Below, one piece after another: positions 17,592 through 26,567 of a stretch of 64,000 nucleotides of DNA. The notes beneath the pieces were generated by a model. The model was given only the letters and a program-made list of their open reading frames with translations. It was not told the DNA's origin and did no database searches. The stretch is taken from positions 173,102 to 237,101 of the forward strand of contig NZ_MAQW01000033.1 in NCBI RefSeq assembly GCF_001682855.1, in the 5' to 3' direction. Each line of letters begins with the position of its first letter. The first letter of the stretch is position 1. Origin of the DNA: Bacillus sp. FJAT-27264 (GTDB taxonomy: Bacteria > Bacillota > Bacilli > Paenibacillales > Paenibacillaceae). The position numbers were made by a program, and so were the translations under genes.

Positions 17592-18212
17592 TTACTTTCC
17601 AGTCCATATATTCCACAACTGCATCCCCATATAAACCGCGATCCCCCAGATCAGCAGAGCAGATACCCTGTTCAAGACACGCAGAATCCGGCCCGAAGGG
17701 TCCGCTTGTCCTACCAGCCGCCCGGCAACTGCAAGTCCGATGAACCACAGCCAGGAGACTGCAGCCGTCGCACCGGCAAATACCCACCGTTCTCCACTGT
17801 CATATTGCAGGGAATTGGTTCCGATGACACCTACAGTATCCAGCAGTGCATGGGGATTTAGCAGGGACACCGATAAGGCATAGGCTATCTGCCCCTTCCA
17901 AGGCAGCACTTTCACCTCGCCTTGTGCCGGTGTGCTACCCCAGATGCTCCAGCCCATATATGCCAGGAAAATCAAGCCTACGCTATAAATCACAGGTGTT
18001 ACCCAGTCCACGGACATGACAACCAAGGAAACTCCACCTACAGCAGCCCCGATCAGCAGCGTATCACATAGGGCGGCGGTCAGCACTACCGGCAGCACTC
18101 CTCGGAATCGCGAATGCAGCGAACCCTGATTAAAGACGAATATATTCTGTACTCCCAGCGGCAAAATAAGTCCAAACGCCAATATAATTCCATGTATAAC
18201 CGCTTCAAGCAT
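17592..18212 (-). CDS. LysE/ArgO family amino acid exporter
   Basis: A 206-residue membrane protein with about six hydrophobic helices. N-terminal LILPLGVQNIFVFNQG matches the LysE/ArgO signature, and SLLNPHALLDTVGVIG in the middle matches the conserved NPKA/NPHA-type motif. This family exports basic amino acids, commonly lysine or arginine, by proton antiport. It is divergent from a MocR-type regulator 338 bases away, an arrangement that suggests regulation by that protein. Confidence 0.9.
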   Translation of the reverse strand: MLEAVIHGIILAFGLILPLGVQNIFVFNQGSLHSRFRGVLPVVLTAALCDTLLIGAAVGGVSLVVMSVDWVTPVIYSVGLIFLAYMGWSIWGSTPAQGEVKVLPWKGQIAYALSVSLLNPHALLDTVGVIGTNSLQYDSGERWVFAGATAAVSWLWFIGLAVAGRLVGQADPSGRILRVLNRVSALLIWGIAVYMGMQLWNIWTGK

Positions 18213-18550
18213 TTGTAAGAACCCTCCTGATGATTTCTTTATGATGAGAAAATCTTTGATGAGCAGTATAACTGCGCTCCATTGATGGTACCTTCACGCA
18301 GCATAACCGTAACCATCCAAATTCCAGATCAATACCCAACCAAGACACAGCAAAGCTGCCTGTCCATGATATACTCAACGCAGAAGGAGCCACCGAGTGG
18401 TCGCACAAGTGCTAATATTTCGCGTTCGATGATGATAGCTATATAAAATAAGCTTAATAATATAACCTTGCTGAGAGAGAAAAGTCTAAAATCCCAGTTC
18501 ATTCTTCAGTTAGCGTGCCTAGTTCTTAAATTATATAAAGGAGTTCTGCC
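18213..18550. other. Divergent intergenic region lysE / mocR
   Basis: This region should contain the promoters of both divergent genes. It is AT-rich near 18415-18545. I could not identify a convincing -35/-10 pair or a pair of direct repeats such as MocR proteins bind. Confidence 0.4.
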
Positions 18551-20158
18551 GTGAAGCCCACTTCTAAGCAACCCGCTTTTTTCTCTCCTGCTTCAAAAGA
18601 TAGAGCAGCGCCAGTGGACGCTCTCAACGCCGAATCCACAGCAGGGACAGCCTCTACCAGTGGCACTGGTGAATGGCGACCAGACGCAGCTTCCGCGCTG
18701 CCGCTTCATGCCCAGATATCAGACTATTTTATCGGCAAAATCAATAGCGGGGCCTGGCCCCCCGGCATGCGGCTGGCTCCGCAGCGGGAGCTGTGCCGAC
18801 AGCTCGGCGTCAACCGCAGTACCCTTGTAACTGCATTGGGGCAGCTGACCGCGATGGGGCTGATTGAGGGAAAAAGAGGGGGTGGAACCCGAGTTTCCAC
18901 CCCCTCTACCGAGCGTAATGTTTCCAGTGCCAAACAGGAATCCTCCGGCTCAGGCGGACTGGTCCGGGCGGGCAATTGGAATGATTATGTGGAAGAAGGT
19001 ACCCACTATCCCAACCTGCCCACGATCCAAGCCATTAACCGGCTGGAGTATGAGCGGGGACTAATCCGCCTTGGCACAGGCGAACCTGCGCCAGACCTGC
19101 TACCTGGCCAGGTTATGCAGGAAATTCTTGCCGGGCTCGCGCGTGAGCCACTGTTGCCGCTGTCCTACGTAGAGCCGCTTGGCAGCTTGGAACTGCGGAC
19201 AGCCCTTAGCAACAAGCTATCAGCATCCGGTATTCATACTTCCCCCGCCTCCATCCTGATTACCTCTGGAGCATTGCAAGGACTACAACTTATCGCTATG
19301 GGGCTGTTGCCCCGCGGCGCAGCCATCCTGCTGGAGAAGCCCTCCTACTTGTACTCCATCCATGCCTTCCAGTCCGCGGGCGTAAAATTTAGTGGTCTGC
19401 CAATGGATGAACGGGGGCTGATGACGGACAGTATTACGCAAGAGGCTTACCGGACTAAAGCAGCTATGTTGTATACCATTCCAACCTTTCACAATCCTAC
19501 TGGCATCCTGATGGATGAAGAGCGGCGGAATGCGTTGATGGCTACTACAGGCGCCCTTGGCCTGCCAATTCTCGAAGATGGCGCCTATCAGGAACTGTGG
19601 TTGGATGCGCCCCCGCCTCCACCACTGAAAGCCTTGGATCATGAGGGCCGGGTCCTTCACCTCGGAACCTTGTCCAAGGCCGCCAGCCCCGGCCTGCGCA
19701 TCGGCTGGATTGCCGGCCCGGAACCAGTTGTGGCACGGCTGGCCGATATTAAGATGCAGACCGACTATGGCGCAAGCTCCCTGTCTCAGCTTGCCGCTGC
19801 CAGATGGCTGAGCGGTGGCTACCATGAAGCACACGCTAATATCCTGCGTCAGAAGCTGCGAATGCGACGAGACGCAGTGCTGGAGATGCTTCAGGTTCAC
19901 TTCAGCGAGCTGGCTTCCTGGAATATACCTGCGGGCGGCTTCTATATCTGGCTGTCGCTCCATCAGCGATTGCCCCTTCGCAAGCTGTTCAAAGCAGCAC
20001 TACAGTCCGGCCTGCTGCTCAATACCGGCGATCTCTACGACCGCGGAGACAACCGCCATCTGCGGCTCTCCTACGCCTACGCCTCAATCGCAGAGCTGGA
20101 AACGGGCCTGTCCATCTTGGCCAGGATACTCCGCAATTTTCAGAACCAGCAGCCCTAG
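18551..20158 (+). CDS. MocR/PdxR-type GntR-aminotransferase regulator
   Basis: A 535-residue fusion of a GntR winged-helix domain (about residues 50-120, LAPQRELCRQLGVNRSTLV) to a type I aminotransferase-like domain (about 165-530). The PLP-lysine motif is TLSKAASPGLRIGW. MocR proteins usually sense PLP or an amine through this domain and act at divergent neighbours. The GTG start has AAAGGAG six bases upstream. The first 45 residues are polar low-complexity sequence. The divergent LysE exporter is the likely target. Confidence 0.92.
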   Translation: MKPTSKQPAFFSPASKDRAAPVDALNAESTAGTASTSGTGEWRPDAASALPLHAQISDYFIGKINSGAWPPGMRLAPQRELCRQLGVNRSTLVTALGQLTAMGLIEGKRGGGTRVSTPSTERNVSSAKQESSGSGGLVRAGNWNDYVEEGTHYPNLPTIQAINRLEYERGLIRLGTGEPAPDLLPGQVMQEILAGLAREPLLPLSYVEPLGSLELRTALSNKLSASGIHTSPASILITSGALQGLQLIAMGLLPRGAAILLEKPSYLYSIHAFQSAGVKFSGLPMDERGLMTDSITQEAYRTKAAMLYTIPTFHNPTGILMDEERRNALMATTGALGLPILEDGAYQELWLDAPPPPPLKALDHEGRVLHLGTLSKAASPGLRIGWIAGPEPVVARLADIKMQTDYGASSLSQLAAARWLSGGYHEAHANILRQKLRMRRDAVLEMLQVHFSELASWNIPAGGFYIWLSLHQRLPLRKLFKAALQSGLLLNTGDLYDRGDNRHLRLSYAYASIAELETGLSILARILRNFQNQQP

Positions 20159-20250
20159 ACCGGGAGGTCGTAGACCCCTATCTCCTCCCCTGTTTGCTCT
20201 CCCGCAATTCGCAGCGTTAGCATCCCTGGACCGGGATGTGAAAAGCCAAA

Positions 20251-20287
20251 AACGCCGCTTTCCCTAGCCAACAGGGAAAGCGGCGTT
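20251..20287. terminator. Bidirectional terminator between mocR and SLH gene
   Basis: AACGCCGCTTTCCC pairs with GGGAAAGCGGCGTT over 14 bases. A run of T follows on the minus strand, which suits the SLH protein gene. A shorter T-containing tract follows on the plus strand. Confidence 0.8.
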
Positions 20288-20322
20288 TACGTTATATTCC
20301 GTCGGATACAATACCAACTGTA

Positions 20323-23300
20323 TTAAATGGACAATGCGTCAAGCAATCTGTAGATCGCTGTTGCGGCTTCACCACGGGTGGCTGTGCGCTCCGGACGGAA
20401 GGTCTGATCCTCGAACCCACCCAGAATGCCTGCCGCAGCTCCGGTCTCAATGGACGCAGCCGCCCATTGCGGGATTGCGGAACGATCCGTAAATGCGATA
20501 CTATCGCTTGTCTTCTTATGTGGTGCACTGTTCAGTGCGTTCGCAAGCATCACCGACATTTCAGCGCGAGAGATGACCTCAGAGCCTTTGAAGATCGTCT
20601 TGTCACCGACTTCATAGCCACGGATAATTCCGGCTTCTACAGCAGCCGCAATATCTCCTGCTGCCCAAGCCGGGATGGCTTCCTGATCTGCAAAACTTGC
20701 GGCACTGCCGGAAGACTGCAGTCCCAAAGCTCTGGCAATGAGGGTAGCGAATTGAGTGCGGGTTACCTTCTCATCCGGACGGAAGCTATGATCGTCGAAA
20801 CCTTTCATGACTTCCATACCAATCAGACGGTCCGTATAGGCCTCAGCCCAATGATTTTGCAAATCCGTCATCGGCTGGGCTTGATAGTTGAACACGGCAT
20901 AAGTGGAGAAATGATTAATGTTAGCAGTAACGCTGCCATTGGCATTGTCAGTTCCACCTACATAAATCCACTTGTTACGCTGCTCACTGTAATAATAGAC
21001 GGCAGCCTTATGGCCTGAAGTAATTTTGTTCTTATCATAAACCAGTGTCAAATCGACCGGTTTATTAAGCAGGCCAGCATTAGTACTGGTAATCTCTACG
21101 CCGGAGCTAGCAGCTGTCAGAGTTCCGCCAGCAGGAAGTGCTACCGGCTTCAGCGCTACTTTACTGTCTGCAGTCAGTGCTCCTGCAGGAATCTTGAGAT
21201 CGGCTGTATCTTTAAGACTGGCAGCCCCTCCCTGCACCGCATTGACTTGCAGCTCCACTGCTTCAGTGGATGGCTTCGTTGTATTCCCTGGAGTTGGGGA
21301 AGGGGCTGGGGTAGGCGTAACTGTCGGAGCCGGGGTAGGGGCCCCACCATTGCCATTTCCGCTATTCCCGTTACCCGAATTACCGTTGTCGTTTCCGTTA
21401 TTCCCGCTGCCCGAGCGGGATACGTTTACCGTACGCACGACTTCCACAGCATTATTGCCGGCCAGATCTTTGGCATTATATTTCAGTTTGTAAGTACCTG
21501 GCGTTCCGGTATCCACCGAACCGCTAACTACAATAGGGCCTACAACTCCTAGTTTGTCCGTAACCTCCGCACCTGGATCGACAAAGCTGTCGCCTTGAGT
21601 CAACGATATCGTGCTGCTGCCCTTCAGCGTGATCACTGGCGCTGTGCGGTCAATATTCACAGCAAGCGGTAGTACAGCTGTATTGCCGAGCGAATCCGTA
21701 GCCCGGAACTCCAGCGTATGCTGTCCTTCTGCTGTGATCTTCAGGGAATGATTGCTCTCGTAAGGCTGGAATTCTCCGCTTCCATCCAGGGACACCTGCA
21801 GAGAAACCGTAGTGCCTGGAACATAAACGCTGGTAGTTACACTCACATTTGCGTCTTGATTAATCCAAGCGCCACTTGGCTGTACGACTCCATCTGCAGA
21901 CCGGATCACCCCGGAAAGCTCAAGCGGTGTAATGCTGTCGTCACCGCTAAGATTGACTTCAAAGGTCTTCACCTCAGAAGCATTTCCGCGTAAGATCGTT
22001 GCCATCAAGGTAATGGATGTATCCTTTTTCGGACGGAAAGCCAACTTACCTTCCTTAGTCATCAGGACTGGATTAGCGCTTTCCCAGACGATGCTTGTCC
22101 CCTGCACACCAGCAGCAGGCAGATACAAGTCACTCTTCACGGCGCTAAGATCGCCAAGTGTCAGTTTTTCTTTGGCCAACTGTACAGCTTCTACATCTGT
22201 ATATTCCTTGGCTTTTACTGTAACCTCAAACGTCTTCACAGCGCTCTGTGTACCGCGGCTAACCGTCGCTTTGAGCGATACCAGCGCATCCGGTTGTCCG
22301 GCAGCAGGACGGGTAATATAGCCAGTTCCGTCAGTAACACGGATCACTTCTGTGTTTGTACTCTCCCACTGAACCTTCGCACCATGCTGGCCTTCGGCTG
22401 GGAGCTTCAGGTCTGCGATGACTCCGCTAGTATCACCGAGTTTAAGCGCAGCTGTCGTATCTTCCACAGCCTGCTTATCGGTGTATGGTTCTACGTTCAC
22501 AAACACCGGATTGGAGTAGAACCAAAGATCGCCGTAATTGCGACTGTTGATTTCTTGGAAGCGAGTGGCATTATCCGCGGTGTTATTCTTTACATCAAGT
22601 AAAGGTTCGCCGTCTTTCGTCTCTCCTGGTACGTTAAGTCCGAGGTTGGTCCCTCTAAGCCGGTAATACCGGCTCTTGTCTGCCGCTCCCGGCTTGTAAG
22701 TAATCACGTTGTAGCCTTCGGCATCCGTAGTCCAGTCTGCACTAGTGAATCGAGCCACGACTTTAGTGGTATCATTCGTTGGCTTGGAATATTCAGGGGT
22801 ACCCGGCTGAACTTTGCCAGCGACTTCACCGGAGATCAAATCGACATGATCCACCGAGACAGCATCACCGTTGTTGTTCTTCGCAGGACTCTTGAAACGG
22901 ATGGTAACCTCGACATTGTCACCCTGCTTAACCTCAAGCTCCCCGCCCATTGCTTCCTCACGCCCGTCGCCGGATGCCTTGAAATCCAGCGCGTTGATCA
23001 GATCACCGAAGACAGAGAAAGATTTACCTGAGCGCATACCGTCAACGATATTCTGCACGCTTGAACCATTGACCCAGGTATAGTTCTTGGAATATTCCCC
23101 CGGCCAGTATCCACTAGAATATTTGTTATCCTTGCTGGTCTTGAAATGGAAGTCGGAATTAGCGAAGTTCCAGAATCTGCGTCCCTCGCCAAGCAGTGCA
23201 TCCCAGAAGCCACCAACTTTGGCTACTTTCACGTCTGTTCCACCGTATACTTCAGCTGTTTCCCCCCGGTCAGGAGACATCTGGTTGCCCAGCATGCCTT

Positions 23301-24057
23301 CGAAACCGAAAGCCACATGCGGATCAATATTGTTAAAGTCGCGGACATCCTCAATTTTCAACTCAGAGCTTCCACCATTCTTACGTGAAGGGTGGTTAAT
23401 CAGCATATAGCTCTCTGGATAGTGTTCGCTGAGCCATTGAATGCCCTTGCGGGTATCTGCTTTAGTTGAGAAAGCTCTGTTATCCAGCGCAGCCCATTTG
23501 GTAACATCTGCAGGATCGAAGAGATTTTCAGCACGGTTTGTGAACAAGTATTCAAACTGATTGGCAGCTTTTAAGGAGGCTGCTGAGCCTGGATCATTCG
23601 TCACAATTCCGATAGCAGCGTGGTCATACTGCGGCATGTCCCATTCAAATCCGGAGAAGATGGTCTTGCCAGCATATTTTCCCGAAGCCTGAAGTGCCTT
23701 GATTATAGGTGTCTGATAGTCGATAATCCCTTTGGACATCGGAATGGACCCTCCTGGCAGAGGCACGCCTTCATGGTCACGACCCGACATCCGCAAATGG
23801 TCGGCCAAGAAGAGCCAGTCCAGACCGTTCTTGTCAAAAGCGGTATCCAAAACATCCTTCAATGATTCTTGCGCATCATCTGACTCATAGGTATGAACAT
23901 GATATTCGCCAGTCATCCATTTTCCGGTGCCGTCCGAAGGCGGGCTAGCCATCGGTTCGGTAGAAGCTCCATATGCTGTAGGCAGCGACAAGTTCTGTCC
24001 CAATGTCATTACTGCCAAAGCAGCGGTCAGCAATGAACGCACTTTTTTCTTCTGCAA
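20323..24057 (-). CDS. Secreted PHP/CehA-type metallohydrolase with Ig-like and SLH domains
   Basis: A 1244-residue surface protein. A signal peptide (KKKVRSLLTAALAVMTLG, probable cut after TAYGA) is followed by a PHP/CehA-like domain (about 45-370) with EYHVHTYESDDAQ and FLADHL, metal-binding motifs of polymerase-and-histidinol-phosphatase-type phosphoesterases. Two atrophied bacterial Ig-like domains follow (about 520-700), then repeats of DUF5011/OmpL47 style (about 710-880). A Gly/Asn and Pro/Thr-rich linker (about 890-940) precedes a ZU5-like segment and three SLH repeats (about 1065-1244) that bind pyruvylated wall polymer. The TTG start has GGGGG upstream. I infer a cell-wall-bound phosphoesterase or nuclease, substrate unknown. 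Confidence 0.87.
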   Translation of the reverse strand: MQKKKVRSLLTAALAVMTLGQNLSLPTAYGASTEPMASPPSDGTGKWMTGEYHVHTYESDDAQESLKDVLDTAFDKNGLDWLFLADHLRMSGRDHEGVPLPGGSIPMSKGIIDYQTPIIKALQASGKYAGKTIFSGFEWDMPQYDHAAIGIVTNDPGSAASLKAANQFEYLFTNRAENLFDPADVTKWAALDNRAFSTKADTRKGIQWLSEHYPESYMLINHPSRKNGGSSELKIEDVRDFNNIDPHVAFGFEGMLGNQMSPDRGETAEVYGGTDVKVAKVGGFWDALLGEGRRFWNFANSDFHFKTSKDNKYSSGYWPGEYSKNYTWVNGSSVQNIVDGMRSGKSFSVFGDLINALDFKASGDGREEAMGGELEVKQGDNVEVTIRFKSPAKNNNGDAVSVDHVDLISGEVAGKVQPGTPEYSKPTNDTTKVVARFTSADWTTDAEGYNVITYKPGAADKSRYYRLRGTNLGLNVPGETKDGEPLLDVKNNTADNATRFQEINSRNYGDLWFYSNPVFVNVEPYTDKQAVEDTTAALKLGDTSGVIADLKLPAEGQHGAKVQWESTNTEVIRVTDGTGYITRPAAGQPDALVSLKATVSRGTQSAVKTFEVTVKAKEYTDVEAVQLAKEKLTLGDLSAVKSDLYLPAAGVQGTSIVWESANPVLMTKEGKLAFRPKKDTSITLMATILRGNASEVKTFEVNLSGDDSITPLELSGVIRSADGVVQPSGAWINQDANVSVTTSVYVPGTTVSLQVSLDGSGEFQPYESNHSLKITAEGQHTLEFRATDSLGNTAVLPLAVNIDRTAPVITLKGSSTISLTQGDSFVDPGAEVTDKLGVVGPIVVSGSVDTGTPGTYKLKYNAKDLAGNNAVEVVRTVNVSRSGSGNNGNDNGNSGNGNSGNGNGGAPTPAPTVTPTPAPSPTPGNTTKPSTEAVELQVNAVQGGAASLKDTADLKIPAGALTADSKVALKPVALPAGGTLTAASSGVEITSTNAGLLNKPVDLTLVYDKNKITSGHKAAVYYYSEQRNKWIYVGGTDNANGSVTANINHFSTYAVFNYQAQPMTDLQNHWAEAYTDRLIGMEVMKGFDDHSFRPDEKVTRTQFATLIARALGLQSSGSAASFADQEAIPAWAAGDIAAAVEAGIIRGYEVGDKTIFKGSEVISRAEMSVMLANALNSAPHKKTSDSIAFTDRSAIPQWAAASIETGAAAGILGGFEDQTFRPERTATRGEAATAIYRLLDALSI

Positions 24058-24214
24058 AATAATTAAACCCCCAGTGAACGTAATGAATATGTAGTTCCTT
24101 CACTAAGGATAGATAACAAGTGTAAACTCTTGTCGAATTTTGTAGTATTTTTGTGTAATATACTCATCTGCTACCCGTTATGCTATTCTTTTATCACTGG
24201 AGGAGGAAGAATCC

Positions 24215-24817
24215 ATGGCACAATCCAAATCAAGCTCAATCTTAAGCAAAACAGAAATTCTGGATGCCGCTGAGCAGACCTTACGCCGGTTCGGGCCGGA
24301 CAAAACATCGGTCACCGATGTAGCAAAGCTGCTCGGGGTCAGCCACGGTACCTTATACAGGCATTATCCAAGCAAGGTGGCATTGCGCGAGGCGGTCACA
24401 GAGAGATGGCTGGAGGAGCAGATTCTCGCCCCCCTGGCCGAGATTGCGCAGACAACAACAGGAGATCCGCTGGCACAGCTGCGGATTTATATTCTGAAGC
24501 TAATTGATCTTAAGCGACGCAACGCCTCAGAAGATCCGGAGATGTTCAAAATGTATGCGGAGGTTACTGTTAATTCAGCCGCACTGATCGAGGCCCATGT
24601 CCAGCGCATCTATGAGCAGATGAGCAGCTTGGTCGAACGGGGAGTTCAGGAAGGTTTACTTGCAGATTCGGCTCCGCCGGAAGTGCTGTCCCGCTCCATC
24701 GTGCAGGCTACAGCAGGCTATCATCACCCATCTCATGCTTATGAATGGCAGCGCCCCGGTATCGATCAGGAGTTCGAACAGCTTTGGGCGCTGCTGGAGA
24801 AAGGTCTTAAGCAATAA
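24215..24817 (+). CDS. TetR/AcrR family regulator
   Basis: A 200-residue TetR protein. The helix-turn-helix (about 18-60) reads VAKLLGVSHGTLYRHYPSK. The C-terminal region matches the TetR_C family seen in YcfQ/YbjK-like regulators. A strong GGAGGAGG precedes the start. It is divergent from the SLH surface protein, 157 bases apart, and convergent with the histidine kinase. Its target and ligand are unknown. Confidence 0.9.
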   Translation: MAQSKSSSILSKTEILDAAEQTLRRFGPDKTSVTDVAKLLGVSHGTLYRHYPSKVALREAVTERWLEEQILAPLAEIAQTTTGDPLAQLRIYILKLIDLKRRNASEDPEMFKMYAEVTVNSAALIEAHVQRIYEQMSSLVERGVQEGLLADSAPPEVLSRSIVQATAGYHHPSHAYEWQRPGIDQEFEQLWALLEKGLKQ

Positions 24818-24843
24818 CATTCTGCGCATGAACCATGCCTACA

Positions 24844-25893
24844 TCATGGGGTCTGCACGGGCAGACTAACTACAAAAGCCGTCCCTTCCCCGGGACGGCT
24901 AGTTGCCGTGACGCTTCCCTCGTGAATCTCAATAATCTTGTTCACAAGAGACAACCCAAGACCACTGCCACCTCCACTAGCACTTCTGGCCTTGTCTGCT
25001 TTGTAGAAACGTTCAAAGATGCGCGGCAGATCTTCTGCCGAGATTCCGATCCCGCTATCTCTAATCTCCACTTGCACGACTTGATCCACAGCCTCCATCC
25101 GAACCCGAATACATCCGCCATCTGGAGTGAACTTAATACTGTTGTGCAGCAGATTGGTCCAGACCTGACTTATGAGATCTTCCACGGCGTACACTTCCAC
25201 GTTGGCAAGCTCAGCCTCCACCTCTATATTCTTCTCCAGCCACTGCGGTTCGGATGCCAGAATCATATTTCGCAGTTGCTTATCCAGGCGGTAGACCTGC
25301 TTCTCAAACGGAAAATTACCCGATTCCAGCGCAGACAGCTTCAGGAGATTGTCGCTCAGCCCCGATAGCCTTGTGCTCTCGGTTTCAATAATGTCGAGAT
25401 AATGCCGCCTCGTATCCGGGCTGAGCGTCTCTGACTGAAGTGCACGGGTAAAGCCCCGGATAGAGGTCAAGGGCGACTGGATCTCATGGGAGACATTAGA
25501 GATGAAATCCTGGCGCATAGTCTCCATCCGCCCCAGTTCGCTGGCCATCTTGTTGATGCTTTCAGCAATTTCGCCAAATTCACCATAATCCTTATCTTTG
25601 GCCAGAACGACATTGAAATCACCGGTGGAGATTCTGCGAAGGCCTTCAATTATTGACTTGTAGAAGACCCGTTCCCATCCACGGAAGACGCCAGAAACAC
25701 AAAACGCCAGCAGGAAGAAGCATACAATCGCCACAAGCGTGGTGAGTAAACCTGCCGTATATTCCTGAGCAGGATGACCGGCCCAGGAATATATCCAATT
25801 CATCAGGAAGTAAGATCCAGTCCAGCTAAGAAGAACCATACCTAGGAATCCAATGAACAATAAAAATCGGATGAATTTCTTGTATTTACTCAT
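24844..25893 (-). CDS. Sensor histidine kinase
   Basis: A 349-residue membrane kinase with two transmembrane helices (about 8-30 and 48-70) and only a short extracytoplasmic loop, then a HAMP domain. The phosphoacceptor H136 lies in SNVSHEIQSPLTS, and the HATPase N, G1 and G2 boxes are HNSIKFTP, DSGIGIS and GSGLGLSLV. The HEIQSPLTS box resembles HssS/YxdK-type kinases. The start overlaps the stop of the response regulator gene (ATGA), so the pair is translationally coupled. The very short sensor loop suggests intramembrane sensing, perhaps with the upstream ABC exporter. Confidence 0.93.
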   Translation of the reverse strand: MSKYKKFIRFLLFIGFLGMVLLSWTGSYFLMNWIYSWAGHPAQEYTAGLLTTLVAIVCFFLLAFCVSGVFRGWERVFYKSIIEGLRRISTGDFNVVLAKDKDYGEFGEIAESINKMASELGRMETMRQDFISNVSHEIQSPLTSIRGFTRALQSETLSPDTRRHYLDIIETESTRLSGLSDNLLKLSALESGNFPFEKQVYRLDKQLRNMILASEPQWLEKNIEVEAELANVEVYAVEDLISQVWTNLLHNSIKFTPDGGCIRVRMEAVDQVVQVEIRDSGIGISAEDLPRIFERFYKADKARSASGGGSGLGLSLVNKIIEIHEGSVTATSRPGEGTAFVVSLPVQTP

Positions 25894-26567
25894 ATGTCGC
25901 TCTCCAGGCGGTAGCCCAGACCACGCAGCGTCCGGATCGCGAATCCGTACTTTTCTCTAGGGAATCGTTCACGCAGACGGTTGATATGCACATCCAGTGT
26001 CCGCTCATTACCTTCAAAATCATAACCCCAGATGTCTTCGATCAGCCGTTCCCGGGCCAAGGTCTGCCCTGGATAGCTGCCCAGCTTGAAGAGCAACTCG
26101 AACTCCTTGAGCGGCAATGTAATCTCCCCATCCTCAGTGTGCACCTCGTAGGTTTTACGGTTCATCCGCAAATGGCCGATCACCACACTCTGTGCAGCGG
26201 ATATCTGGTACCGCTTGAGCAGCGCCTTCACCCTGGCGATCAGGATCGGCGGTTCAAACGGCTTGACCAGATAGTCGTCGGTGCCAAGTTCAAAGCCTTT
26301 TACAATTTGCATCGTTTCCCCTTTGGCCGTCAGCATCAAGATCGGAAAGTCATATAATCTCCGCAGTTCCCGGCACAGCTCCCAGCCATCCATATTCGGC
26401 ATCATGACATCCAGTATCGCCATATCCACCGAAGTGTTCTCTAGAAGACGGAGAGCTTCCAGCCCGTCAGAAGCTGCGTAGATCTCTTCCATCCCTTCAG
26501 CTCTCAGAAACACTTCCACCAATTCGCGGATATGCGGATCGTCGTCCACTACCAGAATTTTGGTCAT
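25890..26567 (-). CDS. OmpR/PhoB-family response regulator
   Basis: A 225-residue regulator with a receiver domain (acidic VVDDD at the N-terminus, phosphoacceptor D53 in MAILDVMMPNMDG, lysine in LVKPFEPP) and a winged-helix DNA-binding domain (about 130-225). I chose the start MTKILVVDDD at 26567, with AGAGGAGG upstream, over an ATG 48 bases earlier that would add an unrelated peptide. The first 71 bases overlap the 3' end of the ABC exporter gene in another frame. Confidence 0.93.
   Translation of the reverse strand: MTKILVVDDDPHIRELVEVFLRAEGMEEIYAASDGLEALRLLENTSVDMAILDVMMPNMDGWELCRELRRLYDFPILMLTAKGETMQIVKGFELGTDDYLVKPFEPPILIARVKALLKRYQISAAQSVVIGHLRMNRKTYEVHTEDGEITLPLKEFELLFKLGSYPGQTLARERLIEDIWGYDFEGNERTLDVHINRLRERFPREKYGFAIRTLRGLGYRLESDI

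Noticed and set aside
24835..25368. 177-codon plus-strand frame opposite the histidine kinase
   Set aside because: Antisense shadow of a well-supported kinase gene, with no ribosome binding site.
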